DNA from: an uncultured Clostridia bacterium
GTDB lineage: Bacteria > Bacillota > Clostridia > UBA1381
Assembly (NCBI GenBank): GCA_910585795.1
Contig: CAJUFV010000065.1
Coordinates: 1-12,478, forward strand
DNA length: 12,478 nucleotides
Direction of reading: 5' to 3'
Shown here: piece after piece, positions 1 through 8,761 of the stretch
How positions within the stretch are numbered: position 1 is the stretch's first letter
Layout of the letters: every line of letters begins with the position of its first letter
The notes under the pieces: generated by a model
Told to the model about the DNA's origin: nothing
The model's input: the letters and a program-made list of their open reading frames with translations, nothing else
The model's database searches: none
Made by a program: the position numbers and the translations under genes

Positions 1-36
1 ATATATTCATTTTAGATATTTTAAAGGAGTTAAATC

Positions 37-3000
37 ATGGAAGACGTAAGAAGAATTTATGTTGAAAAAAAAGACGGATTTGACATTGAAGCTAGAGGTG
101 CTCTTGATGATTTAAGAGAAAATCTTTCCCTTAAAGGTCTTGAGAAGGTCAGAATAATAAACAGATATGATGTTTCGGGATTAAGTAATGAAGAATATGA
201 AAAAGCAAGAAATCTTATTTTTTCGGAACCACCTGTAGATAATGCTTATGATGAGAAAGTAGAGATAGATGAAGGCAAGGTATTTGCGGTTGAATTTTTA
301 CCGGGTCAGTTTGACCAGAGAGCCGCGTCTGCTGAGGAATGTATTTCCATTTTGACGCAGAAAGAGCGTCCAACTGTAAGAAGCGCGAAGGTATATGTGC
401 TTATAGGCGACGTATCTGATGAAGAAGCTGAAGCAGTTAAAAAATATGTCATAAACCCTGTCGAAGCAAGAGAGGCAAGCCTTGAAAAACCTGATACGCT
501 TGTTATGGAGCATGTAGCTCCTGAAGATGTGAGAATTGTTGATGGATTTATTCAGATGGATGAGGCTCAAATGCAGCTATTTCTTAATGAGATGGGCTTT
601 GCTATGGATATGGATGACCTTGCGTTTTGTCAAAAATATTTTAATGATACAGAAAAACGTAATCCGACAGTTACAGAGCTTCGCATGATTGATACATACT
701 GGTCTGACCATTGTCGTCATACTACATTTTCTACAAGAATAAATGATGTTAAAATAAATGACGGCAAATATGCGGATGTAATTTCAGCCGCATATAATGA
801 ATACAGGAAAGCTAAAGCTGAATTGTATGCGCCTGACCGTGATACGTGTCTTATGAATATGGCTACAATTATTGTTAAGCAGCTAAAGAAAAAGGGACTA
901 CTTAAGGAAATCGACGAATCTGAGGAAATTAACGCCTGTTCAATAGTGGTAGATGTGGATGTAGATGGAAAAGAAGAGCCATGGCTGATAATGTTCAAAA
1001 ATGAAACGCATAATCACCCGACTGAAATTGAACCTTTCGGCGGCGCTGCCACATGTCTTGGAGGAGCGATACGAGATCCGCTGTCAGGCAGAAGCTATGT
1101 TTATCAGGCGATGCGTGTGACAGGAAGCGGCGACCCGAGGGTATCACTGAAAGATACATACATGGGTAAGCTTATGCAAAGGAAGATTACAAAGGGAGCT
1201 TCGGCGGGTTATAGCTCATACGGTAATCAGATAGGTCTTGCGACAGGTCAGGTGCAGGAGATTTATCATGAAGGCTATGTGGCAAAGAGAATGGAAATCG
1301 GCGCTGTTATAGGCGCGGCTCCTAAAAAGAATGTTATAAGAGAAGTACCGGAAAAAGGGGATGTTATTATCCTGCTGGGAGGACGGACAGGACGCGACGG
1401 TATCGGCGGAGCGACAGGCTCGTCAAAAGCTCATGACGAAAAGAGCGTTATTACCTGCGGTAGTGAGGTGCAAAAAGGTAATCCTCCGGTTGAGAGAAAA
1501 ATTCAGAGATTATTCAGAGATGAAAAGGTGACAACTCTTATAAAACGCTGTAATGACTTTGGCGCCGGCGGCGTGTCAGTTGCGATAGGCGAGCTTGCTG
1601 ATGGCCTTGTGATTGACCTTGATATGGTGCCTAAAAAGTACGAGGGCCTTGACGGTACAGAACTTGCTATAAGTGAATCGCAGGAAAGAATGGCGGTTGT
1701 TGTTCGTGCGGAGGATGCGGACAAGTTTATTAAGTACTCAAATGAAGAAAATCTTGAAGCAACCAAGGTGGCAGTTGTTACGGACGAAAACCGTCTTGTA
1801 ATGACATGGAGAGGAAAAGTTATATGTGATATTTCGCGTGATTTCCTTAATACAAACGGCGCCACTAAGGATACGGATATAGAAGTTGTACTTCCTGACG
1901 AAAACAAAAGCTTTTTTAAACAGAAAGCAGTTATAGATATAAAGACAAAATGGCTTGATGTGCTTTCAAATCTAAATGTATGCTCACAAAAGGGACTTTG
2001 TGAGAAATTTGACAGTACAATTGGCGCTAATAGTGTGCTTATGCCGTTTGGAGGCAAGTATCAGCTTACGCCATCGGACGGTATGGCGGCGAAAGTACCT
2101 GTGCTTGACGGTAAAACAAATACTGCAACGGTAATGACATTCGGCTATAATCCTGATTTGTCAAGCTGGAGTCCATACCACGGTTCAACCTATGCCATTG
2201 TAGAGTCTGTGTCAAAAGCGGTTGCGCTGGGGGCTGATTATAAAAAAATATATCTGACATTTCAGGAGTATTTTGAGAGACTGGGAACCGATTCTAAGCG
2301 TTGGGGCAAGCCGTTTTCAGCATTGCTTGGAGCTTATATAACTCAGCTTGAATTGGGGATTGCCGCTATTGGAGGAAAGGATTCGATGAGCGGAAGCTTC
2401 AATGAACTTGACGTTCCTCCTACTCTTACGTCATTTGCTGTTGCGCCTGTAAAAGCAGATAAGGTTATTTCTCAGGAAATAAAAAAATCAGGAACAAAAT
2501 TGGTATTGTTTACAGTGAAGCGTGACGAAAACGACTTACCTATGTTTGACGAGCTAAAGAAAATGTATGATACGGTACACGGACTTGTTAAGTTGGGAGT
2601 TGTACGCAGTGCTAGTGTTGTCAAAGGCTTTGGTCTTACGGAGACTATAAGTAAGATGTGTTTTGGTAATATGATAGGCTTCAAATTTAATGAAAACATA
2701 AGTGAAAGTCTGCTGTTTAATGCTCCGCTTGGTTCAATAGTTATTGAACTGGACGATGATTTTGGAGCATTACTGGAAGCAGAAGAATTCGTAAGACCGA
2801 TTGAACTGGGAGAAACACAGCAAGAACAGTCAATAGATTTCAAAAATATAAAGATTTCGCTTGCTGAGGCTGTTACAGCGTGGAAAGAGCCTCTGGAAAA
2901 GGTATTTCCTACAAAGGCGGGAGATTTTGCGGAAGAACCTGAAACGTACAGCTATAATAAGCGGAATATTGCCATTGCATCAGAAAAATTTGCGAAGCCT

Positions 3001-3792
3001 AGAATATTTATACCTGTATTTCCAGGTACAAACTGTGAATATGATACAGCTAGAGCGTTTGAAAATGCCGGTGGTATTGCTGATGTGTTTGTGGTTAAGA
3101 ACCTTTCAGGTGAAGCTGTTTCCTATTCAATGCGCGAGATGGAAAAGCGTATAAATAATTCTCAGATTGTCATGATACCGGGCGGATTTTCTGGCGGAGA
3201 TGAGCCTGAGGGAAGCGGCAAATTTATTGCTACCGCATTCCGTAATCCGCTGGTAAAGGAGGCGGTAATGAATATGCTGAAAAATCGTGATGGTCTGATG
3301 TTTGGCATATGCAACGGTTTTCAGGCGCTTATAAAGCTTGGACTTGTACCTTATGGTGAAATAAGAGACCTTGACAATGATTCACCGACACTTACGTTTA
3401 ACACAATAGGCCGACATGTTTCATGTATGGCAAGAACAAGAGTAGCATCTAATAAATCGCCGTGGCTCGCAAATGTGGATACAGGAGATATTCATACAAT
3501 TGCGCTTTCACATGGTGAGGGACGCTTTATCGCTTCTTCTGAACAGGTGGCAGAACTGGCAAAAAATGGACAGATTGCGACACAGTATGTAAATCTTGAT
3601 GGTAAAGCAACATATGACATAGATTGGAATCCTAATGGTTCGGTGTCTGCTATTGAAGGTATTACAAGTCCTGACGGCAGAGTGTTCGGTAAAATGGGAC
3701 ACAGTGAGCGTATAGGAGATAATATCGCGTTTAATGTTCCAGGCAATAAAGATCAGAAGCTGTTTGAAGCTGGTGTGAATTACTTTAAATAA
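37..3792 (+). CDS. purL: Phosphoribosylformylglycinamidine synthase, large single-chain form
   Basis: This cytosolic enzyme of de novo purine synthesis converts FGAR to FGAM using ATP and ammonia released from glutamine. At 1251 residues it is the fused form that carries both the synthase and glutaminase domains, so no separate PurQ or PurS is needed. Visible motifs in order: linker-domain DHCRH at 224-228; HNHPTEIEPFGG from residue 325 and GGRTGRDGIGG from 448 (first AIR-synthase-like half); FGAGGVS from 508; GGKDSMSGS in the second half; and a class I glutaminase domain from about residue 989. The probable catalytic triad is Cys1092 (in GICNGFQ), His1222 and Glu1224 (in GHSER), matching the His-x-Glu spacing of Salmonella PurL. 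The sequence resembles the Gram-positive clade of single-chain enzymes rather than the proteobacterial one. The start is fixed by AAAGGAG at 23-29, seven bases before the ATG. Only 36 bases of upstream DNA are visible, so a promoter or riboswitch cannot be judged. Confidence 0.97.
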   Translation: MEDVRRIYVEKKDGFDIEARGALDDLRENLSLKGLEKVRIINRYDVSGLSNEEYEKARNLIFSEPPVDNAYDEKVEIDEGKVFAVEFLPGQFDQRAASAEECISILTQKERPTVRSAKVYVLIGDVSDEEAEAVKKYVINPVEAREASLEKPDTLVMEHVAPEDVRIVDGFIQMDEAQMQLFLNEMGFAMDMDDLAFCQKYFNDTEKRNPTVTELRMIDTYWSDHCRHTTFSTRINDVKINDGKYADVISAAYNEYRKAKAELYAPDRDTCLMNMATIIVKQLKKKGLLKEIDESEEINACSIVVDVDVDGKEEPWLIMFKNETHNHPTEIEPFGGAATCLGGAIRDPLSGRSYVYQAMRVTGSGDPRVSLKDTYMGKLMQRKITKGASAGYSSYGNQIGLATGQVQEIYHEGYVAKRMEIGAVIGAAPKKNVIREVPEKGDVIILLGGRTGRDGIGGATGSSKAHDEKSVITCGSEVQKGNPPVERKIQRLFRDEKVTTLIKRCNDFGAGGVSVAIGELADGLVIDLDMVPKKYEGLDGTELAISESQERMAVVVRAEDADKFIKYSNEENLEATKVAVVTDENRLVMTWRGKVICDISRDFLNTNGATKDTDIEVVLPDENKSFFKQKAVIDIKTKWLDVLSNLNVCSQKGLCEKFDSTIGANSVLMPFGGKYQLTPSDGMAAKVPVLDGKTNTATVMTFGYNPDLSSWSPYHGSTYAIVESVSKAVALGADYKKIYLTFQEYFERLGTDSKRWGKPFSALLGAYITQLELGIAAIGGKDSMSGSFNELDVPPTLTSFAVAPVKADKVISQEIKKSGTKLVLFTVKRDENDLPMFDELKKMYDTVHGLVKLGVVRSASVVKGFGLTETISKMCFGNMIGFKFNENISESLLFNAPLGSIVIELDDDFGALLEAEEFVRPIELGETQQEQSIDFKNIKISLAEAVTAWKEPLEKVFPTKAGDFAEEPETYSYNKRNIAIASEKFAKPRIFIPVFPGTNCEYDTARAFENAGGIADVFVVKNLSGEAVSYSMREMEKRINNSQIVMIPGGFSGGDEPEGSGKFIATAFRNPLVKEAVMNMLKNRDGLMFGICNGFQALIKLGLVPYGEIRDLDNDSPTLTFNTIGRHVSCMARTRVASNKSPWLANVDTGDIHTIALSHGEGRFIASSEQVAELAKNGQIATQYVNLDGKATYDIDWNPNGSVSAIEGITSPDGRVFGKMGHSERIGDNIAFNVPGNKDQKLFEAGVNYFK

Positions 3793-3807
3793 TGTATGGG
3801 GTTTAAA

Positions 3808-4569
3808 ATGAAGGATTGGTTTACCATAGATAAAATAGATAGAGATACCTATATTATCAGTGAATACCGTCATTGGGAGGAAACGCACTGTTATCTGTTG
3901 AACGGAACAGAACATAGTTTGATTATAGATACCGGTCTGGGTATTTGTAATATTTATGATGAAGTAATAAAGCTTACGGATAAGCCGGTTATTGCCGTGG
4001 CCACGCATATCCATTGGGACCATATCGGAGGACACAGGTATTTCCGTGATTTTTATGCCCACAGAGCGGAATTGTACTGGCTTAACGGGGGATTCCCGCT
4101 GACAATAGAGACAATAAGGGATATGGTTACTGACCGTTGTGATTTGCCTGAAAATTATGATGTCGATACATATGAATTTTTTCAGGGAACACCGGCAAGA
4201 GTTCTTGAAGATGAAGAGAAAATAGATATAGGCGGACGCATAATACAGGTTATGCATACACCGGGTCATTCTCCGGGACATATGTGTTTCTGGGAAGCTG
4301 AAAGCGGATACCTTTTTACAGGGGATTTAGTTTATAAAGATACATTATTTGCGTATTATCCCTCGACTGACCCGAAAGCATATCTTTTATCGCTTGAAAA
4401 AATATCAAATTTGCCTGTGCAAAGAGTTTTCCCAGCTCATCATTCATTAGATATGCAGCCAGAAATTCTTTTCCGTATGAGAGATGCATTCAGGAAGCTG
4501 CAAGCAGAAGGGAAGCTGTGTCATGGCAGCGGAACCTTTGATTATGGGGATTGGGCTGTGTGGCTGTAA
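3808..4569 (+). CDS. Metallo-beta-lactamase-fold hydrolase
   Basis: A 253-residue cytosolic hydrolase of the metallo-beta-lactamase superfamily, glyoxalase-II-like in layout. Metal-binding motifs are complete: H67-x-H69-x-D71-H72 (in THIHWDHIGGH), His154 in HTPGHSPGH, Asp173 in FTGDLVY and His211 in PAHHS. They predict a two-metal centre, usually zinc or iron. I see no extra domain (rubredoxin, flavodoxin, beta-CASP) that would narrow the reaction, so the substrate is unknown. The start is taken at the ATG at 3808 because GGGG lies six bases before it. An in-frame ATG at 3796 would add four residues but has no ribosome binding site. The gene begins 15 bases after the purL stop with no terminator between, so the two are probably co-transcribed. 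A purine-related role is not implied by sequence. Confidence 0.93.
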   Translation: MKDWFTIDKIDRDTYIISEYRHWEETHCYLLNGTEHSLIIDTGLGICNIYDEVIKLTDKPVIAVATHIHWDHIGGHRYFRDFYAHRAELYWLNGGFPLTIETIRDMVTDRCDLPENYDVDTYEFFQGTPARVLEDEEKIDIGGRIIQVMHTPGHSPGHMCFWEAESGYLFTGDLVYKDTLFAYYPSTDPKAYLLSLEKISNLPVQRVFPAHHSLDMQPEILFRMRDAFRKLQAEGKLCHGSGTFDYGDWAVWL

Positions 4570-4583
4570 TTTAAATATTAAAA

Positions 4584-4616
4584 TGACAGGCTGTGACATA
4601 AGGTCGCAGCCTGTTT
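4584..4616 (+). terminator. Stem-loop between the hydrolase gene and polC, possible weak terminator
   Basis: A 12-bp stem with one G-U pair is formed by ACAGGCTGTGAC (4586-4597) and GTCGCAGCCTGT (4603-4614), with loop ATAAG. It is preceded by A residues and followed by TTT, but the U-tract is broken at once by CGCAG, so termination may be partial. Only 25 bases separate it from the polC start, too few for a full promoter after it. Transcription of polC must therefore pass through it or begin upstream. It could also be an RNA-processing or stability element. Confidence 0.55.
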
Positions 4617-4639
4617 CGCAGATAAAGGAAAGGTGAATT

Positions 4640-7600
4640 ATGAAGCCAAAACTGGAAACTGTATTTCCACAGATTAATGACAAGGAAATAGCAGAGCTTA
4701 TAATAGAAAAAATAAGCTTATCAAAAAATAGAAGAAAAATAAAAATTTTGCTTGCTTCTAATACGTCGTCATATCTTGTTTCAAAGGTTGAGAGCGAGGT
4801 GAAAAGCGCATGTAATCTTGCTGAAGTTATTGTAAAGGTTGATGAGGCTGTAAAAGAGCAGGACAGAAATGTTATGATATATGAGGTTGAAAAGGGACAG
4901 GAAAATCAATTTATGTCCTCATCATTCGGGCCTAAGTATATCGGAAAAGCAAATGTATCAGATATGCTCTATGGCAGACCGATACGAGACGATATTATAT
5001 CAATACATTCTGTCACGGATAATTCGGGAAGAGTTGCTATTTCCGGTAAGGTATTTTTTGTTGACGAGCGGGAAATAACATCAAAAAAGACGGGAAAAGT
5101 GTTTCATCTCATAACAATGGATATTACCGATAATGAGGATTCTATTTCTGCCAAAATGTTTGTGACAAAAACAGATGATGATAAGCCATTTAATAATTTG
5201 TTTAATACATTGAAAAAGGGAGTAAAAAGCGGCGGTATATATGTGGTGGCTCGTGGTAAGGCACAGTTTGACCAGTATGCTGGTGAAACAATTATTATGC
5301 TTAATGATATTGCCAGAATAGAAGCACCGCCAATACGTCAGGATAATGCCGAAAAAAAGCGTGTGGAGCTGCATATGCATACGCAAATGTCTGCAATGGA
5401 TGCTGTAAATTCCGCACAGGACCTGATAAACAGGGCTGTTTACTGGGGACATAAGGCAATCGCTTTGACAGATCATGGTGTTGTACAGTCATTTCCTGAC
5501 GCGATGAAAGCGTCAAATTTTAATGAGAAAATAAAAGTCCTATATGGAGTTGAAGGTTATCTTATAGATGACAGTAAGAGAATTGTGTACGGGGCAGATA
5601 AACAAAATATAGACTCATCTTTTGTTGTGTTTGACATAGAAACAACGGGACTTAACAAGAATACAAATAATATTACGGAAATAGGCGCGGTAAAGGTATT
5701 AAATGGAGAAATAGTTGATAAATGGTCTACATTTGTTAATCCATGTCAGCCCATTCCAGAAAAGATAGTGAATTTGACAGGAATTAACGATAATATGGTA
5801 AAGGATGCGCCTAAAATAGATGAGATAATCGGTGAATTTTTTGAATTTTGTAAAGATAGTGTTCTTGTGGCGCATAATGCGGATTTTGATACGGGATTTA
5901 TAAAAAAAGCGGCTGAGGATAACGGACTCAACTTTGATTTTTGTTATCTTGATACGCTTATGCTTGCGAGATGTATGTATCCGGATTTGCCTAATTTTAA
6001 GCTGGATACTCTGACAAAGCATTTGCATGTAATTCTTGATAATCATCACAGGGCAGTTGATGACGCGAAGGCTACTGCTGATGTGTTTGTAAAAATGCTG
6101 TCAGAGCTTCGTGAACAGGGTAGGACAGAGCTTGCAAAGCTCAATGGTGAATTTGATTTAAGAAGCGCAGCGAAGAAGAATAAAGCATTTCATATTATTA
6201 TTCTGGCAAAAAACCAGACAGGACTTAGACATATTTATGAAATGGTATCTGAATCACAGCTAAAATATTTTTTCCGCACACCTAGGATTCCTAAGAGCTT
6301 GCTAGAAGAAAAACGTGAGGGGCTTATTCTTGGTTCGGCATGCGAAGCAGGTGAATTGTTCCGCGCCGTAATTGACGGCAAATCAGATGAGGAACTGGCA
6401 GATATTGTTAATTTTTATGACTATCTTGAAATACAGCCGATAGGCAATAATGCTTATATGAAATCAGATTACCGCCATCCGAATATAAATACTGATACAG
6501 ATTTGCAAAATCTTAACCATCGCATAGTATCTCTTGGCGAAAGATATAACAAGCCTGTCGTGGCAACATGCGATGTTCATTTTATGGATATGGAAGGCGC
6601 GGATTACAGAAAAATTCTTATGCATTATAAGGGGTTTTCAGACGCGGATAATCAGGCGCCGCTTTACCTTCGTACAACAGAAGAAATGCTTAAGGAATTC
6701 GAATATCTAGGAGAAGAAAAAGCGTATGAGGTGGTAGTTACTAACACAAATCTTATTGCCGATATGATAGGAGATGTGCGTCCTATTCCGGAAAAGAAAT
6801 GTCCCCCGGTCATTCCTGGTGCTGAGGAAGGGATAGTTAATGATTCTACAGCACGCGCAAAGGAAATATATGGAGACCCTCTCCCTGATATTGTACAAAA
6901 GAGACTTGATAAAGAGCTTCATTCAATAACTACCTATGGATTTTCGGTTATGTACAGAATTGCCCAGGAGCTTGTGCGCCATTCGCTTGCGGACGGTTAT
7001 CTCGTTGGTTCAAGAGGCTCTGTTGGTTCGTCATTTGTGGCTTTTTTGTCGGATATTACTGAGGTTAATTCATTACAGGGGCACTACATTTGTCCGAATT
7101 GTAAGAACGTTGAATTTATTGAGTCAGAAATAGGATTATCAGGCTGTGACCTGCCTGATAAGGTATGTCCAAAGTGCGGTACACAGTATAAAAAGGACGG
7201 TCACGATATACCTTTTGAGACCTTTCTTGGATTTAAGGGGGACAAGGAGCCTGATATTGACCTTAATTTTTCGGGAATATATCAGCCTGTAATTCATAAG
7301 TATACAGAGACATTTTTTGGAGAAGGAAAGGTTTTCAGGGCCGGAACAATTGGCACTGTGGCTGAGAAAACAGCTTTTGGATATGTCCGTAAATACTGTG
7401 AGGAAAAGGGAATAACGATGCGCGGTGCTGAAATGCAGCGTCTCGCAAAAGGCTGTGAGGGTGTAAAGCGTACGTCAGGACAGCATCCGGGCGGTATAAT
7501 TGTTGTGCCGTTTGAAAATGACATACATGAATTTTGTCCTGTACAGCATCCGGCGGATGATCCTAATTCGGATATTGTGACAACGCATTTTGATTATCAT

Positions 7601-8683
7601 AAGATAGACCAGAATTTATTAAAGCTTGATGAGCTTGGGCATGATGACCCGACTGTTATCAGAATGCTTGAGGATATAACAGGAATAGACGCGCAGGATA
7701 TACCGATAGGAGACCCTGAAACAATGAGTCTGTTTACATCAAATAAAGCATTAAAATTACTGCCTGGAGAGGATATAGGCACAGAGTTGGGAACATATGG
7801 AATTCCCGAATTTGGTACAAAATTTGTGCGTCAGATGCTGGAGGATACAAAACCTACAACATTTTCAGAGCTTGCCAGAATTTCAGGATTATCACACGGC
7901 ACAGATGTATGGCTGGGGAACGCGCAGGAACTGATACGAGAGGGAAAGTGTGATTTGTCACATTCAATTTGTGCCCGTGATGATATTATGATATATCTAA
8001 TTTCATGTGGTGTTCAGGAGGAGCATGCCTTTAAGATAATGGAAATGGTTCGTAAGGGCAAAGGGCTTACGCCTGAGTATGAACAGGAAATGCGTGACAA
8101 TAATGTGCCGGATTGGTATATCGACTCGTGTAAAAAGATTAAATATATGTTTCCGAAGGCACATGCTGTTGCGTATGTGATGTCAGCGTTTCGAATAGCG
8201 TATTTTAAAGTTCATTATCCAGAAGCATTTTATATGTCATATTTTTCAGTACGCGCAGATGATTTTGACGCGTCTGTAATGGCTAACGGAATAGAACGCG
8301 TGCGTGAAGAAATGAGCTCTATAAATGCGAAGAAAAAGGATGGTACTGTGACGCCTAAAGAGGAAAATCTTATTCCTATACTTGAGATATGTGTTGAAAT
8401 GTATGCGAGGGGAATCAATTTTGTGCCTGTGGATTTATATAAGTCTCACGCCACTGATTTTTTACAAACAGAAGAGGGTATTTTACCGCCGCTTAGCGCG
8501 CTGCCTGGATTGAGTGAAAATGATGCAAAAAGTATCACAGATGAAAGAGAAAAGGGTGAGTTTCGTAATGTGGAGGATTTAAGACTGCGTACGGGTATAG
8601 GTAAAAATCCGTTGAATATTCTTGAGGAAAACGGTTGTTTTGATGAATTGCCGGATGCGGACCAGGTATCTTTGTTTGACTAA
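4640..8683 (+). CDS. polC: DNA polymerase III PolC-type, replicative polymerase with proofreading exonuclease
   Basis: The main replicative DNA polymerase of low-GC Gram-positive bacteria, 1347 residues. Domains in order: short N-terminal region; OB fold at roughly 125-225; PHP domain starting at VELHMHTQMSAMDAV (His245, His247); an inserted DEDDh 3'-5' exonuclease (Asp332 and Glu334 in FDIETTG, Asp417 in HNADFD, His470 and Asp475 in HRAVDDA); the rest of PHP; then the palm, with a Cys4 zinc site (C818, C821, C843, C846) and catalytic aspartates D872 and D874 in PDIDLN and D997 in LLKLDELG. The chain ends in a helix-hairpin-helix region and the C-terminal clamp-binding motif QVSLFD. It is about 90 residues shorter than the roughly 1437-residue Bacillus enzyme. 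The deficit lies before PHP, so it is the N-terminal domain that is reduced. AAAGGAAAGGTG lies just before the ATG and supports this start. All catalytic residues are present. Confidence 0.97.
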   Translation: MKPKLETVFPQINDKEIAELIIEKISLSKNRRKIKILLASNTSSYLVSKVESEVKSACNLAEVIVKVDEAVKEQDRNVMIYEVEKGQENQFMSSSFGPKYIGKANVSDMLYGRPIRDDIISIHSVTDNSGRVAISGKVFFVDEREITSKKTGKVFHLITMDITDNEDSISAKMFVTKTDDDKPFNNLFNTLKKGVKSGGIYVVARGKAQFDQYAGETIIMLNDIARIEAPPIRQDNAEKKRVELHMHTQMSAMDAVNSAQDLINRAVYWGHKAIALTDHGVVQSFPDAMKASNFNEKIKVLYGVEGYLIDDSKRIVYGADKQNIDSSFVVFDIETTGLNKNTNNITEIGAVKVLNGEIVDKWSTFVNPCQPIPEKIVNLTGINDNMVKDAPKIDEIIGEFFEFCKDSVLVAHNADFDTGFIKKAAEDNGLNFDFCYLDTLMLARCMYPDLPNFKLDTLTKHLHVILDNHHRAVDDAKATADVFVKMLSELREQGRTELAKLNGEFDLRSAAKKNKAFHIIILAKNQTGLRHIYEMVSESQLKYFFRTPRIPKSLLEEKREGLILGSACEAGELFRAVIDGKSDEELADIVNFYDYLEIQPIGNNAYMKSDYRHPNINTDTDLQNLNHRIVSLGERYNKPVVATCDVHFMDMEGADYRKILMHYKGFSDADNQAPLYLRTTEEMLKEFEYLGEEKAYEVVVTNTNLIADMIGDVRPIPEKKCPPVIPGAEEGIVNDSTARAKEIYGDPLPDIVQKRLDKELHSITTYGFSVMYRIAQELVRHSLADGYLVGSRGSVGSSFVAFLSDITEVNSLQGHYICPNCKNVEFIESEIGLSGCDLPDKVCPKCGTQYKKDGHDIPFETFLGFKGDKEPDIDLNFSGIYQPVIHKYTETFFGEGKVFRAGTIGTVAEKTAFGYVRKYCEEKGITMRGAEMQRLAKGCEGVKRTSGQHPGGIIVVPFENDIHEFCPVQHPADDPNSDIVTTHFDYHKIDQNLLKLDELGHDDPTVIRMLEDITGIDAQDIPIGDPETMSLFTSNKALKLLPGEDIGTELGTYGIPEFGTKFVRQMLEDTKPTTFSELARISGLSHGTDVWLGNAQELIREGKCDLSHSICARDDIMIYLISCGVQEEHAFKIMEMVRKGKGLTPEYEQEMRDNNVPDWYIDSCKKIKYMFPKAHAVAYVMSAFRIAYFKVHYPEAFYMSYFSVRADDFDASVMANGIERVREEMSSINAKKKDGTVTPKEENLIPILEICVEMYARGINFVPVDLYKSHATDFLQTEEGILPPLSALPGLSENDAKSITDEREKGEFRNVEDLRLRTGIGKNPLNILEENGCFDELPDADQVSLFD

Positions 8684-8761
8684 ATTATGAATTTTTTGCA
8701 ACCTTTTACTATTTTGATAAGTATTAATAGTAGAAGAACAAATTTATGGAGGGGAACACAT

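Noticed and set aside
1..36. Purine riboswitch or promoter upstream of purL
   Set aside because: Only 36 bases are available and they show just a ribosome binding site.
3796..3807. Earlier ATG for the hydrolase gene
   Set aside because: It has no ribosome binding site; its own GGGG serves the ATG at 3808. The difference is only four residues and remains possible.
3508..4281. Minus-strand open frame of 257 codons across the end of purL and the hydrolase gene
   Set aside because: It is antisense to two clearly coding genes, has no ribosome binding site or recognisable domain, and its composition is that of a shadow frame.
7088..7180. Cys4 site in PolC as a separate zinc-finger gene or insertion
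   Set aside because: This zinc site is a normal part of the PolC palm region and lies in an uninterrupted frame.
8696..8727. Candidate promoter for the secreted-protein gene (TTGCAA with AAGTAT or TATTAA) and the nearby TACTATT/AATAGTA dyad
   Set aside because: The -10 candidates are poor or at the wrong spacing, and the dyad is weak and purely AT-rich, so neither is strong enough to annotate.
8687..8761. Upstream ATG extending the secreted protein by 25 residues
   Set aside because: No Shine-Dalgarno site, and it would bury the signal peptide that begins at 8762, where GGAGGGG lies at the ideal distance.
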